From the NCBI RefSeq assembly GCF_965638725.1, contig NC_134949.1:128462294-128526293 (forward strand): a DNA stretch of 64,000 nt, given 5' to 3'. Below the pieces are notes generated by a model that saw only the letters and a program-made list of their open reading frames with translations, did not search any database and had not been told where the DNA came from. The DNA is from Aptenodytes patagonicus. Lineage: Eukaryota; Chordata; Aves; Sphenisciformes; Spheniscidae. Every line of letters begins with the position of its first letter. The stretch's first letter is position 1. The translations under genes were made by a program, and so were the position numbers. Of this stretch, positions 11,482-26,083 are shown piece after piece.

Positions 11482-12173
11482 AGAGCAGACTTTGGGGGCT
11501 AAACTGGCGGAAAGCTACTCTTTATTTCTGGTAGAACTATTTTTTTGCTAGTTTCTCTCTCCAGACCTCCTCATTGTAGGCTTGGCCAAGTGTTGGTGCT
11601 GGCGCAGGGGGAATGATGGTGGGACTATAGAGTTGACCTGGGGAAGGCAGAGCCTGGCAGCACAGGTCCTTCTGGAAGCAGTTAGCTGTTAGATTGCCAG
11701 CCACATCATAAAACTGCCCAAGTTACTTAGTAAGTTCTCTAATGGTAGAACATAGACTTCTAGGACTGAAAAGTATCCTCTTGACTGCTGTGCTTAAAAG
11801 GTTTTCTCAGCGCCTTTGAGATAACCAGTCTGTGAAGAGCCAAAAATATCCATGTCTCTGCTCTACTCAGCTCTGTAGCATGTAAAAAACAAGGTGTAGT
11901 ATATCACTTACCAAAGCATGCTTTCATTACTGTTTTAATAATCATCAAAAAATGAAAGAAATAAGATTTGTCATAATTGGCGAATAGTTTTTCCTGAAGA
12001 ATATAATGAGGTGGTGTTTTTCTTAAAGTCAGATTGAAATGCTTTACTTCTGAAAAAGCAACCTTCTTTTTGTTAAATTTTGGAAACATCAGAACTTTTA
12101 ACTCTTAGTTTTTTCCCAATTAAAAATTAACCTACTATTTTATAAAGCAAAAAATTTTTTAAAGTGTAGGATG

Positions 12174-12234
12174 AATCAGAATCAAAACCAACACTGAATC
12201 AAAAAGTAATTAAATCAGAATCAAAACCAATACT
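12174..12234 (+). repeat. two-copy direct repeat, 39-bp period
   Basis: AATCAGAATCAAAACCAACA at 12174 recurs at 12213 with a single C-to-T change (21 of 22 bases of the full unit match). Probably a local slippage duplication. Confidence 0.8.
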
Positions 12235-14356
12235 TGGATTGATCAAAATGTAGTGTAATGGCTTATTCAGTAGTTTAAAAAAATCTAAGTTTTGTGTTTT
12301 GGCTCAATCTAAGCAAAATCCCACTCATTTTTTTTCCTGCCTGTCCACCTCCAAAATCCACTCATCAGGCCCTTGCCTTGGGTAGCTAATCTCCCTGTTG
12401 TGCCAGAGCCTGGCTTGGACAAAGATTCAATGCATGACACAGCGACTCTGCAAAATAGGGTGCAAGTAAATAAGGTCTCCGATCTAGGCATAGTAACTGA
12501 AAAACCTCACAGTACTGGTACCAAAACCAAACCTGGCCGAGAGAGATTTGTCTGTGTGAGTCCATGTTGCAATGGGGGCTGATGATAGGAAAGGATGCTG
12601 ACACGATGCGACATCCTCAGAGGCATCAATCTGCTGCCCTAAGCAGCCACACCACTGTGCTCACACAACATACCTGAGAGAAACAGCATGTGAGAGACAC
12701 AGACAGCATTAAAAAACCAGAGCTGCCCACCTTCGGACCCACCTGTACCAGGTCTGGAGAAGGCAGTTCCCAGTATTTCCAGGAATGACTTCAGTGATCC
12801 AACAGATTCAGATTTATACCAGCAAGCAGAGCAGAAACAAATGCCCTGCCTTTTTCAATGGCCCTAGAGCAAAAAAAACCCACTGTCTTTTCCAGAAACC
12901 TCACAGCTGCTTATCTGAAGCAGTTCACGACAGTGAAAGAAGTGGATAAATATGTCATGTAATGCTGCAATGTGATTTTTAAAGGCAGGCATGATTTCAC
13001 TTAGGCAAGCAAGGGAAGGGTGAGTCAGCAGATGATTTCATAAGAGTGCTCGGCAGCCGGCTCCAACGCGGTGGCTACGAGGGCAGCGAGCAAGGCAGGC
13101 TGGCTGGTGGGCTGGGTGGGTGCCAGCCGTGACCCTAACCTCACGTAAGACACAGCCAAGACTGCAAGTCTCCAAAGTCAACATGGAGACAAGCAACAGC
13201 TGAGGAAAACTGCTGAGGGAGGGAAGGCTCTTGTGAAAGGAGCAAACACCATGGGAGAAAGACCCCAAAAAGTCTTTGCAAGCCAGGGTAGGTCCCCCAT
13301 GGTCTCCCTCCTCCCTCCCATGGCTGATCCCCATGGAGCATCTCTCTGACTTCCACAAAACTTCCTCTTGAGGATGAGGAGGAGAAGGAAGAGAGGGAGA
13401 AAGGCTCTGGGAGGCCTGGGAGCTGCTGCCCCCCTTCCCAGCTCCACTTTCACATAAGCCTGGGTTGAGGAGGGGCCTCTCTTACCCCACGAAACAGGGG
13501 TGACTGCCTGCCAGTGCCAGCATTTCCCCGCCCACCGCAGTGCTTAGGTTGGAGCCAGCTGCTCCATAGCTGCCTGGGAGCCACGGCACAGCAGCCGTGT
13601 CCAACCCCAGGCAGTGTTGAGACAGCCTCTCTCCAGCCACGTGCAGGATTTCCACCCAGGAGCCTGGTGGAGATGCAGGGAACGGTGCTACAATGCGTGA
13701 AAAGTAAAAAGAAAAAAGCAAGGAGCTCACGTGGGGCTGGCGAGGAACAGGTTAGCTAGACAGCACCCAAATGAGGGGCGGGTAGGTGTCCTTCCTCCCC
13801 CTCTGTGCTCGGGGATGTCAGGGCTTCCTCCCCCCATCCCCATGCTGCATGAGGAGAAAGCAGGAAAAGCCAGGGCGAAGCCATCAGGGACTTTTGTTAC
13901 GGGTACCGGCACAGCACCCTCCATTGCACCTAGAGAGATGATGAGTCACCTGTGGAAGGAGGAACTGAGAGGCACAGCCTTTATAGGCCATTGCCACTAG
14001 CATAAATATTGAACCCAAATGCGTTCTACCTCACATCTGAACGAAATCCAAGCAACACCTAAGCAAACCTCAAGATACTCATGAGGAAATATGAAAACAT
14101 CCTCTGTGAGAGAAAAGGAAGTAGTGAATAAGGAACGGCGAGCAAGGAAAAAAACTGGAAGAAGCTTCAAAAAACCATGGATTTGTTCACAAAATTTGTT
14201 TTTTTATCAACAATCATTTTTATTGCAATCAGTGCTTTCAAGTAAATTTTGTCATGTTAACTCCAGTAGACTTTGAAGTCCTAGTCTGATATTGCAGTTC
14301 TACTTGATATTTGCTTTGGTTATTCCTGCACAGGTTCACACTCACCATTAAATTCC

Positions 14357-14369
14357 TTTTTTTTTTTTT
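14357..14369. repeat. poly-T run (13)
   Basis: Homopolymer of 13 T followed by CCTTGC. Confidence 0.9.
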
Positions 14370-14794
14370 CCTTGCAAGAAATTCATAATCGGCTTCCCTG
14401 AAAAACTCTGTAGTTCAAGAGTGCCATCTTGAGGTTTACTACATATAAGGACTAGCATGTTGATTGAACTAGTAGTCAGGGAATTATTAGTGAGCTCAAG
14501 CACCTAGCATTTAAAGTATCGTTTTAAAAAGGCATGAACATATGTACAGAGGGGCAGTGCGTCTCTGCTGTGTATTACCTGGAGTTAAGGGATCTAGCTA
14601 ACAGAAATGTCACTCCCAGTCAAGATTTTCAAAAGCAAATAATAATAGTGAGCACCCTGCTTTGGGATATTCTACTCGAAATGCCTTAGGAGATACCTGG
14701 TGTTCAGACTATGTTCAGTTCCAGCCATCTGAAAATTAATGAACTTTCAAAGTATTTTAAGCCAGGCACCCAAAACGACTAATTATGATTTTAA

Positions 14795-14816
14795 TTTTTT
14801 TTTTTTTTTTTTTTTT
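14795..14816. repeat. poly-T run (22)
   Basis: Homopolymer of about 22 T in an AT-rich context. It could be the reversed poly-A of a degraded retrocopy, but no homologous body is recognisable on its 3' side. Confidence 0.9.
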
Positions 14817-17800
14817 GTCTATAAGATGCAGGTTTGCTTGTATTCTTAATTTAAGTTAAAGGTAATGTTCGAGGCAAAATAAAACTATGGCTTTCAAAAA
14901 TATTTAAAATCTACAAGGGGAGTATATTGCTTTAGATATTCCCATGTTTTAAAATAAAGGAGACACTTTCATGCTTTGGGGGATAAGTTTAGGAGGTATT
15001 ATGAAATAATTTTCCTTCTACAGCATTGTCCAGACACTAGTAATTTATCACTGCAGGAGAGCAAATGAGTAGATTGTTACAACAAATCATGCATAGGTTG
15101 AGAATTTACCATTGAAAGTGGGATGTTGCTTTTCATTCTTCCTGCTGCAACTGCCAGGTGGCTTTTGGCTTGGGAAAAGGACGTGTGCCAACACGTTCAC
15201 AATAAAGTGCATTAAGGATGAGGCGCCACAGGAAACCAGAGACCCTCAAAAATATGCATTGTTAGCACCACAAATAACCCGTGTTTCCTTGTGATATTTT
15301 TCATTTTGAAGCCGAGCAAAAAAGTAAACCTTTCTGAAACCATTGCCCGTGATGTATATTCCCCAGTTATCACCACTACCCAAATCACACAAGTATGTTT
15401 CATTCTTTTTACAAGAATTTTAGATTGTATTACATGGGAAGTCCTAAAACTATAAATTTGACTGAAGTCCAGATGATAAGCAATCTACCTCCAGCTACGT
15501 AACAGTCAGTCTAAAGGAAGAAGTCCTGTTTGTTTTCCAGTGCAGCAGCAGACTGCAGCAGAAGGTATTTTTATCCTAAGCATTTAGTACAGCAACGACA
15601 CATCTCACAAAAGAAATCCAGTATCGGCTCTGATCATCTTTAAACTATCAGGGACTGAGTCACATCCCGGTCTAGAAGGAGGAGTGGGTAAGAAACTAAT
15701 TTCCCTTTCACAGCAAAGAAAACCATGAATTTGAACTATTTTTCTTGCTTTGAAGTCCAAACCACCTTGCCAATAAATCGTGGCGGTATGTCAGGTCTTC
15801 CGAAATGGATGGGAGCAGCCCGCGACAGCCTACGGACTGTGCTTCCCGCACAGACCTGCCTCCTGCCTGCGGACCACAGCAGCGCCGGGATAACTCGGGC
15901 TGAAAGAAAGATAGTTGCAGTGGTCTATCAGAGGCTGAATAGGACAGCCACGGCCAAGGGGCTTGGAGCAAATGGGGTCTATTTCCACGAAGAAATGCCG
16001 TTTCGAAGATCTAGATCATGTTAAGCCTATTCGCAGAGAATAATGCTTCATTCTGGAAGTAGCCTGTGTTATTTCTTGAGGAGTAATGTGCTACCGAACG
16101 AGGTGGCAGAGTCTGTCTCTGTGTGAGGAAGATCGCTGAGACTGAGCTGTGAGCTGGTTCGCTTGGAAACTATCGCTTGGGTATGAGCCAGGTGTCTATT
16201 TTGGGTGCCTCCACAGGCAGGAGTTGCTTGCAGTCAAGCTGGACTCCTTTCTAGGACAGGCCAAAACGTTGCCCTGTCTTCTGGAAGGGCAAAGAGCAGG
16301 AATAATGCAATAACTAAAAAGAAATTAAAATTTAGTTGCCTCTTAGCTCTAGGGACATTCAAATGATTTTAAGCTTGCTACTGTAATTTTTATGATTAAT
16401 TCCCAGTGACAATTGGGAAGCCAATCAAAAGGTTCAAGAAGATTTGTGCAAAAATTATTCCACAGTCTGATCAACTACTGAAAGGTTTTGAATGTGGACA
16501 TTTCAAAAATTATTTAGCCAAATGTTACGCTTACAATTGCCAAAGAGGAATGAAATCTTTGAAAAAAATGACATTCTATACTTTGACCTATTCTGTTAAT
16601 ATCCTTTTGAATGTTTCATAAAACTTACATTAATCATTGTATTACTAAGTTGTCTTTGAAGTTTTTTGTTTCAGAGTTACTGCGGTGTATCATAACATAT
16701 CTTACATGGGCTGTAAAAGAATGACATTGTGTCCTGTCATGTCTTTACATTGTATTCTGAACAAAGATTTTTGCTTGTGTTAGTATAAAGTCTAAATATT
16801 CTGGAAAATTGTCATTTTTGGAGCCTTAAAATTGTTATTGATATTTCTCCTACCAGGCATCTTGTTCCTTTGTCTTATTCTGTATTTTTATAAGATGCCC
16901 CAGGTACTTGACATTCATATTTATGCCTTTCTGCAAACTTGATTTATTGTTATAACTCAAAAATAATTGGCACTACCTTATAAAATAAATCATACATTTA
17001 AAATTTAAAAATTTTACTGCTAAATTTAATAAACTTTATTTTGTCACGAGATAAATGAATAAGAGAAAAAAGATTTGCATTATAACTGTCTTCAGAATAA
17101 CAAAAACTGAGGAATAAGGTCCTTCACAAAATACAAAATAACTGGCAAGGACAAAAAGCAAAGGAAAAAAGGGAGCTGGGAGGAGTTCAAAGGGGAGCCT
17201 CAATAGTTGTGTACTGGAGAGAAATCCAAAACCAGACGGCAAAGCTGCTGATCAGAACTTGAAAAAATTAGCAGTTTAACGCTGCCATAGGGGAAGGCAG
17301 CTCTGTAAGTCCTAAGAGAAGAGCCCTTCTCTTGCTGATGAGCCCTTGCGTCCTGCTTGCCCGTGGGCCTTGCGGGGTGTCCCCTTCCTCTCTGAAGGGT
17401 CTTCTACAGCTTGATGCTCCCCAGCTGGGGCGAGCGCTCTCCTCAGCTGCGCAACGGAGGCAGCATCCCAGCACTTGGGTCCTTTGTGGCATCTGCTGTG
17501 TACCCAAGGCAATGTGTGCAGGCACCAACCGCTGGCCGAAGACTAACTTGTGACAGTGAGCAGGGTGGTTTTCCCAGCTTACATTCAAGAATGAGACTGA
17601 ACAAAACACGTCAGGAGAAAATAATTTTATTGGAAGGAGGAGAGCAGTTCATCCGTCTCGAGTTAAGGCATCACTGTAGTGATTTGGAATGTTAAATACA
17701 GGAACATTCCCTGGACACAGCTGTGAGGTAAGAAAACCATTGTCATTTCCACAAGATATTACTGCAGAGGACACACAAATAATTTTTTAATTCCTGCATG

Positions 17801-20800
17801 CGTAAAAAATATTTCCAGGAGAATTTAAAAAGCGTGACTCGCTTGAGAGCAAAGTGTTGAAGATCATGCAATGACAACAGAATTTAGAAGTTAGCAAGTA
17901 GTAGAAAAGGAAACTGCTGTTTAAAACACTCTATCCATGCATTGAGAAACACGCGCTCAATACACCATCAGTGCTGCCATCAGCGAATGCTAACTGCACG
18001 TTCTGAACTGCTGTGTATAACTCTGTGATAAGCTCATGCATATATTTTTTTGCATTAAGCAAAGAAACCTTAGAGTAGGACCTACAAGCAGCTAGTAAAC
18101 ATAAAAGGATTGTCTTTGAATGAACTGAAAAAAATAAAGCCATATAGAACCTGTATGTAATCTTCTTACCTTTGTGCATTTTTTGATCCGAGATGCCAAG
18201 TTCACCTGCCAATAAGCTGAAGGTCTAGAGCTAGAGAAAGCTGGAGTTGAATGTAAGAGAACAGACCTAACCAACCCCATGAGCAACTGAGTGCAAAAGT
18301 TATTACAAAGAGATCGTGCGAGTGTGTGTGAACGTGCAAAATTTTGCCATGTGAATGGTGATACATATGAATATATATATATGTTACATTGAGCTGAAGG
18401 GATGATTGTTCTAGAGTCAATGCTAAAAGTACGTACACAAATGTGAACTTGCAAGTGTGTGCAGGTTGTGCATTCCTCATGGTGTGAGGAGACACGATGA
18501 GAGTTATGTTCACCCACACCAGTCATCAGCCAAGCCAGCACTACCCACGATACAAAGCCAACAATATCAATTCAACCCAGATTAAACTAAAAAGCCTAAT
18601 TGTAAAGCTGCCAATACAAACAAAAAAAAAACCCAAACAATTTAATATTAAATGTGTGGTTCTGTGTGCAACATCAGCTGCCTTGAGGGATCCAGGTTTT
18701 CTAAGTAAAAACAACAGTGCTAAAGCTATCCAACCACATCTCTTGTAGCAAGGCCGATGCCTTCACAAGCAGGGCGCTTTGCACCAAATAATTCTGCAAC
18801 TGCTGACATGGTGATGGGGGCGACGGCCATGAGCTAGGGGGCAGAAGGCATAAAACTATATATAGAGAGAGCTGTGCATGCTATTTTCCTTTGTTTACTT
18901 TTGATCTTACCGCATGGCAAGATGTTAAGGTTACCTGTTAAAAAGTTGAAGATCCAGATGGGAGCAAGGCTGTAACCAAGATGTTTGTGGCTGCTGGTAT
19001 TCCTAAAGCAGAGCCATTTAGACTTGTTCAGAAACAGTTTTGACAGTGTTGAAATGATGGGAGGTAGAGGAAGTTTGCTGAACTCTTTTTCCATTGTTGC
19101 TACCATCAGTGGAGCTGATAGAAATTGCAAGAAATTAGTGCAAAAAAAGCAGCTGCAAACATAGGGGCAGCCTCAAGCTATCGAAGTGACTTCTGAGCAT
19201 TATTTTTCTCTGGAGAGGAATGCCCAGTCTCCCAGGAAACCAAGTTTGACTACATCCTCCTCTTGCCTTTCATGTAATGTGTCAATACTTATTTACAATT
19301 GTATTTTCTTCACACAGAGTCAGAATACACATTAACTCCTGACTACAGCTTTTTCTTTTTAAAGTCAGTGGAAACACAAGTTTCAATTTCCACCCTGTTT
19401 CTGATTTATGATTAAGATACATCTCCTCTACGATGGCTCGTATGCTGTCACTTTTGAACAGAAGAGCACTAGGGAACTTCCAACTTTGAAATTAATTACA
19501 GGAATAAAGCCTTCTTTGCATATTTTCTAATTATCTCTTTCTTTGTTAATGCCAAATAATGCCTTTAGCATCTTCCTGGAAAAAGTCTCATTGACCCTGC
19601 TCTGTGATTATGGTGCTTTTATCTCCCATCTGTGCTGTGAAAGCTACAGGCCTTCCATTTCCAATGCAAAAACCTCCAGAATTAAACCCATTAGTACAAA
19701 CAATAAAAAGATTAAAAGGCTGTACAGGCACATAATGCAAGCCATACACAAGGCAGCCTTATCCAGTCATGGATGAAGGAGGGAAAAAAAGGTGACATGC
19801 CTTTTATTCCATGACTGTCCCTATGATCTCAGCTCATGAACAAATTAGACTTTAACCTAAAAATTTTGCAGACACTGAGAAAATTCATAAGCACTAAGAG
19901 TCCATTGGGGAGATGTCTGGACGAAGGTCGCATCCCAGTCAAGGCTGAGCTTTGGAGCAAAGCAATCATGCTGCTTCTCTGGTCACATTTGCTCTTTGTT
20001 AATACTTGCCTCAGTTGCAGAGGGGGCTGTCGCGGGGCAAGGTGTCGTGCACGTCCACTCTGACTTGCCCCAAAAAATCTTGCGCTGAGAAGTAGGAGAG
20101 CAAGGAAGATCCTGGAGGGGAAGGAGCTTGACCCGAGGCAGGTGACGACCTGGGACCGGAGCCGGGAAGAAAGGCTGGCTTCCCAACCGCAGGGACCAGG
20201 CCAGGAGCCCCCTCAGGTGCCAGACCCAGCAGGTAGCAGCGGCTCCACATCCTGCCTGTCCGCTTCTCCCTGCCCAGCATGGGGTACCGGCAGGGATGCC
20301 TGTGATCGTGTTTTTACGCATCATTCAATCACCGTCCAGCATTGTCAGGTGCCTCTGGGAAGAGGTTTTCACATACAGCGACTTCTGGCCAGAGCCCTGG
20401 GGAGGGAGATTCCCAGCGTGGTGGCACCCTGTGCCCACAGCAAGTGCCTGGCGGCTGCTGCTGCTCCGCTTTACCGATGAGATAGTCCCTCCTGATGAGA
20501 GCGGTCTCTGCTCCAGGAACGGTCACTTTACAGGAAAAGCAGAGGATAGCCTGTATTCGCTTTGGACATTTCCATCCCTCCTGCCACACCGTGCTCTGTG
20601 CCCACCCGCCGCGGCATCCTGGGGATGGCACCGGGGCAGGGGCAGCAGCACGGCCGGGCAGGCTGGCAGAGCAGGATGCCCAGGACAGGGCTGTCGGCAC
20701 GCTCCAGAGCGCATGGTGCAGCAAGGTTGGTCTGCCAACGTTATGAAACTCACAGAAAAGTGCAGGCGTGTAATTTTTGCCGCAAGGACCTCATGTCAGA

Positions 20801-22846
20801 CCTTGCTCTGGTTTTTATCTTTTTTTTCTTGGTTTTGGCTCCACAACTTGCTGTTCTTGTAGTTTGTTCTCATGATCCCTTGAGTCATGCTGTGGTGCTA
20901 CGAGCTGTTTGCAGAAGAGTTGGCAAATAGCTTCTATTTCACTCCCTGTGTGATTTAACCATTGCAAGCCGAGGGGCAAGACATTTATGCGGGTTAGTGA
21001 CCTGGAGGCCTGGAAGCACTGGTGCAAGCCTGAAGGATGATGAACTGTTGTGTAATGGAGAGTCAAAAAGGTACATTGAAAGAGTAATTACAAACACCTG
21101 GGGAGCAGTGGCTCGCTCAGCTCCCCCCCGTCCCCCCTTAAAATGTATGAATTGGCTTTCCATTGCTTCCCTGATATTTTTTTCCATTCCAGCAGAGACT
21201 AAAGCTTTTCCAGGGGAAATATTAGTGAAATGCCATGGAGGATTATAGGTAACATGGCACTGGGTTTTCCCCTTCAAGCAGGACCCCAACAGCTCAAAAC
21301 CAGCTTCGAAGCAATCACATCACAGCAGCAACAGCAGCAATAAATGTCTGATAAAGCAACCAGAGCAAGTTCCTTGAATTTTAAGACAATGTGTGTAGTA
21401 GAAAAAGAAAAGAAAAAAAAGATCTCCCATGTTTTAAAAGGTTCCTTATGCAAAAAATTCTACCTTTTTTTGGCAATTTCGTGAAGGTCTTGAGGTTTCT
21501 TGGGTTTTCTTCAAAGTTCAGCAGAAACCAGTCAGAAAATGAGCGCAATCCTTGTAATACCTAAAATGAACAACTATTAGGCCCCAGTCCAGGCCTGATC
21601 CACTTCTTTAAAATCAGGTTGGCCTACACTCTTCATTTATTTACTCCCTCAGCAGCCCAAGGGAATATACTTAGTGTGTGAAGTGAAGCACGTGCCCTTG
21701 CAAGAGCAGATTTTATGTCATTAAAAGGAAAAATGTAATACTGCAAATGAAGAAATGTCTCATTAGAATTGCATTTACTTCTCCACCAATGCCAGCCAAG
21801 ATGTTTTTTAAACATATACCTCCACTTCTGGCTTCCAGGTATATGCTGCTACCAAAAAAGGGCCCACAAGTGACCTGTGATAGGATCCGTTGTCTTAGGG
21901 TGTGTTTGCAACCTATTAAAGAGATGCCTGAGGAGCATGTAAGCAAAGCGGTTGTGGGGGAAGAGAGAGGTGGAGGGTATCTGGGAGCAATCCCAATTCA
22001 CAACCAACTCAAAGAACAATGGGGCTGAGGATGGGACTGTCATCTCTGTCCTCACACAACTTCCCACCAAGAAATACTCTTCCTTACAGACAGTTCCACC
22101 ACAGCAACAGCTAAGGATCCAAAGCCAACCTCCAACCTTGAAATAACTTTCTATTAAAGTTGGTTTTAATAAAATGAGCTTTGGATGAAATTTCAGTTCT
22201 TGAAATTGCAGCAGAATTTTTTGGTTGGATTCTGTTCATATTTCCCTGCTTCCCCATCCACATTTTGCTATAAGCAATAGGTTATGGTCAACTTCTTTTA
22301 TCTTGGTGAAATTTTGCCTTCCCGGATTAGGAAAAAAAGAAGGTGGAATGCTTGTTGTAAAACACTGTCAGGAATTCCCCCAGCTAATCCTCCTTTGCTT
22401 CTCTCTCGAAACTTTGAGACACAAAGTATTGCTTTTGGAATGGGGGTAGTTTGCATACTGTAACTCTGAGGAAAGCACGGCTCTTTCTGAACTCTTAGAG
22501 GCAAAGACAGTCTATGGAGGCAGTTGCACGGCTGCATTGCAGAGAGCTGTTAGTTTGGCCTCCTACAGACTACTGTGACTATCCAACCCAAGAGAAAAAT
22601 GTATTTTATTTACAACATGGAGGAAAGTTACAAAATGTTTCTAAAGATCGATAGCTGCTCCATGAATTCACTCTCTACAGAGTTCAACAAGCAGTCAGCA
22701 GTTGAAAGAGCCTCTGAAAGTTTTCACTTCCTTGCTGGCTGCCTCCCCTCACCAGCTATCTTCCTGACTGAGGTTAAATAAGGACAAGCCTTTAAAACTC
22801 TAGTATTTTAAAACAAGTTACCTTATTTTTTGCTGATTTGGCATCT
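14817..22846. other. intergenic region, no recognised gene
   Basis: About 8 kb with no supported exon. It holds an AT microsatellite at 18368-18382. A GC-rich patch at about 20,030-20,740 yields overlapping ORFs on both strands up to 188 codons. None contains a recognisable domain, and simultaneous opening on both strands points to composition rather than coding. Confidence 0.45.
18368..18382. repeat. (AT)n microsatellite
   Basis: Short alternating AT run. Confidence 0.8.
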
Positions 22847-22941
22847 ATTTCCATGGAAACAGAAGCAAGAACTAGAAGCCAGCAGCTGAAGTTGGCTACA
22901 CCACTGCTCTTGGCTTGTTCTGCTTCCATTTCCATGGAAAC
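22847..22941. promoter_or_regulatory. paired 14-bp ATTTCCATGGAAAC motifs
   Basis: Identical 14-mers containing the palindrome TTTCCATGGAAA lie at 22847-22860 and 22928-22941, 81 bases apart. The sequence after each is also related (AGAAGCAAGAAC versus TGATGTAAGATC), which suggests either a decayed local duplication or paired factor sites. The right half resembles an RFX half-site with one mismatch. No neighbouring gene is recognised. Confidence 0.35.
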
Positions 22942-23096
22942 TGATGTAAGATCAGTGCAAACAAGGCAAAGTTTGCTTTTTTTTTTTTAAATTAACCCTT
23001 TCTTGATGTTCCGCTTCCAGATTCGTTTGGTGCCAGAACTGCAGGCACAAAGTCACTGGAAATGCAAGGAAGAGCAGCCCACATACCTTCATGAGT

Positions 23097-23143
23097 CTGT
23101 GCATGCGTGCGTGTATTTATTTGCATGTGTGCATGTGTGTGCA
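23097..23143. repeat. degenerate (TG/CATG)n microsatellite
   Basis: Imperfect TGCATGCGTGCGTG and GTGTGCATGTGTGTGC runs. Confidence 0.8.
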
Positions 23144-26068
23144 CTCCATTTTCTAACATGGATCCTCAAAGTAGTCACCAATTTACTTTAAGGATGCTAA
23201 AAATCACAAGAAAATAACTAACGTACAGGAGAGTTAAGGAAGAGTGGGGAAGAGCAGCTGGTTATGTCCCCACATCGACAGGACAGCTTTCTGCTACGGG
23301 TTTGTAGTCTCCTGCATACAGGTATCCAGGATGGAGGAGCGCACTGAGTCCTGGAGCTGCCTGGCCATGCCCCTCACAAGGGTATCCTGCCTGCAAGGGG
23401 CTCCACAAGGCCCTGCTCTGCAACCGGTGCCGGTTCCCAGGGCATCCCAGCTAGCATAAAGGCTGCTGTTTCACAGGGAAAATGGCAAGTGAGAAAGCAG
23501 AGATGGGAGTAGAAAAAGCAGCAGGGGAAGGAAAAATAAATGTGTGATATAAGGGAGGTTGATATGCACGATTGCCCCCCGTGGAAGTTAAAGGCAGAAG
23601 TAATAAACTGGCGATGGAGCAAAGCAATTTGATGAGAAGAAATGGTACCTCCTTGCTAATTGCTTTCTAGGAGTTTTCTAGAGTATTTCTCCTCTGAAGC
23701 CACGTATGGTCTCCTTTTTGGCTATAAAACCATTGAAACTCAGATTTTAACATACTTTTTGTTTTTTTTCTCCTATTCTGGCAACGTACTGGAGCATGTC
23801 ACAAGCCTTCAAAGGTGCCTGGTAACATATGCAATTTAATGTGGAGCCAAAGCATTACAGACTGTCTTACAGAGTCTGTGCAGGCTGGGGCCGACCATTG
23901 CTCACGGAGCATGAGCTATTCAGGTTTTCTTTGAGTTCATGACTGAACCTGATCCGAGATTAAATCACGTTCAGGGAATTGATTCACTTGCTTACCCTGC
24001 TTCATTAACAGGGATTTTGGTGCCTATCCTAGAAAATCTGGATCCAGACATGTAAACCCCAATGTAATAAAGCATTGAATCATGTACCTGAGTCCTCCAC
24101 AAGCCGAAACAAATATGATTTATGTATATGTTCTACTGCTTCACACTGTTGCACCCCAGACACCAATGCTTACATGTAGAAAAGGTTTTCCAGATTGTAA
24201 GTCTGCTTAGACCTGGGGGGCTTTGGAGGAGCCTCCTTCATTCGATTGCTCTTTCTTATAAAATGGAAGGAGGAGGCTGGTGGCAGAAAATGGCTAAAGG
24301 GAAGGGAGGTGGCCTAGGTCACACATCTAGTTACCGAAACATTAAAATACCAAATTTATAGCCAGAAGAGAATAGAAGCCAGGGTTTTAAGAGAGAGATG
24401 AAAAAATACAAAGAAAATCAATATATTTCATGTTTTGATTCATTTTTCCTTCCAATTAATACACTTCTAGATTAAGCCAGTTTTTAAGAACCTGTTCATG
24501 TTTGCACCAGACGCAACAGCACCCGTTCTGTATCGGCTCTGATCCCACCTGAACAGGAATCGATGCCTGAATACCAAAAATTATTAATGCATGTGGAAAA
24601 AGTGTCCCCACTATTGTCACCTACAAATGTCAGTTACAATACAGCTGATGAAAAATATGGATTACCGTACTCCCACTCAAAAATAATTAACCAGAGATTC
24701 CAATCTGATGGACAGAAATCAAATGGGACCAAACAGTTGGTATCTAGAAAGAAATACATGGTTTGACAAAGTTAGTAGTCTGCCACTGGATCAAACATCT
24801 GTCATGTTTTATTCTTCCAGGGCATATTTTTTAAAATATTTTTCCTTTACCAGGTAACTAGTTCAGAAGGAATCTTTTCATACCCATATTTTAAATGTGT
24901 TTCACTTTGGTCTTGGAAACCAGGCTGCTATTTTAACAGCTCCGGTTCATTAGCCAGCCCATTCTGAGAGTGTCTCCCTGCCATGCCATTTTTATTGCAG
25001 ATGACCCTGTTTTGTCCTGCTTCTGCCTCACAGAGGAATTTGATAGAAAATCTGAAGTTACAACACCAAAAAGTCTGCATTATTTTTAATCCTTTTAACT
25101 GTTGGGACACAGAATCAATAGCACATATCCAAGAAAAATATTGTGGGTAGGTCTTTCCCTTCTGGAAAATTGTATGACGTGAAAATATTTCTTGTTTTCT
25201 ATAGAAAGAGGATCTTATTTATTGATTGATTTTGCTTGGGGAGGGGTGCTCCATTTCTTTGCTGCAATATTGTCAAAGAAAATCAGGATGCACGCGCCAG
25301 TGTTTCAATTGCAGTCACATGGACTTGGACTCCACCTAAGGAGCTGCTTTGCTGAACGAGTGGTCCAGGAGCACACGCGCTGCTGCCGCTTGTGTTTGCA
25401 AGGCCACCACGGACGGAGGGCAAGTGCTCCTTGACAAGGAGCTTCGTGCCCTTTCCAGACAGCTCCTCCTCGCCTCTTTCCTGCATGGTTTGTGCAGGGA
25501 GTGACCAGCGCACCCCGATCTGGTGTGCAGCCAATTTTCTTTTCACTATCATTTTCCCTCAGGCTCAAGATCCCTGTATCTCATTTTCTGTCTGTGGACA
25601 CTGATGCACCAAAATCTGGGATCCTCTTCCACAATTTTCGCTGCTTGGCGCGATCTCCCATAAATGCTGCAAACACTACAGTAGCTGATAGCATTTGGTG
25701 GCCTTTTGTACTGACATTTCAGCCTCTCACAAACTAGAACTGGCCTTATCTGTTGGCCACAGTGCCTGAGGCTTTTCTTCTAGCTGGCTTTTTCTTCCAG
25801 CTGCCTACCAGTATGCAGGGATTTCTGAACAGCAGGTTTCCTCTTCTGCAGCAGAAGAATGGAGTCAGGGAGAATCAAAAAAATACCACTGATACAGAAC
25901 AATACCTATTCTCTTGTATTACTAATAGAGTAGATTATCGATGCTTCTGATTAATTACATTCAGGCTTATCAAACAATAGGAATTATTTCCTGGTGAGGC
26001 AAAAAAAAAAGTCAAATTTTTATTCCTATTTTGGTATTTTCATTGATTCAAAATGTAGAAAAATCCAT

Positions 26069-26083
26069 ACACACACACACACA
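26069..26083. repeat. (AC)n microsatellite
   Basis: About seven perfect AC units. Confidence 0.85.

Larger units (their letters stand above)
10716..14794. other. intergenic region, no recognised gene
   Basis: Apart from the open frame at 10810-11481 and the short repeats listed, nothing identifiable. A GC-richer patch lies at about 13,030-13,970; ORFs on both strands there look like composition effects. Confidence 0.5.

Noticed and set aside
20030-20740. Overlapping ORFs of 110-190 codons on both strands
   Set aside because: Simultaneous opening of several frames on both strands in a GC-rich patch indicates composition, and no domain is seen.
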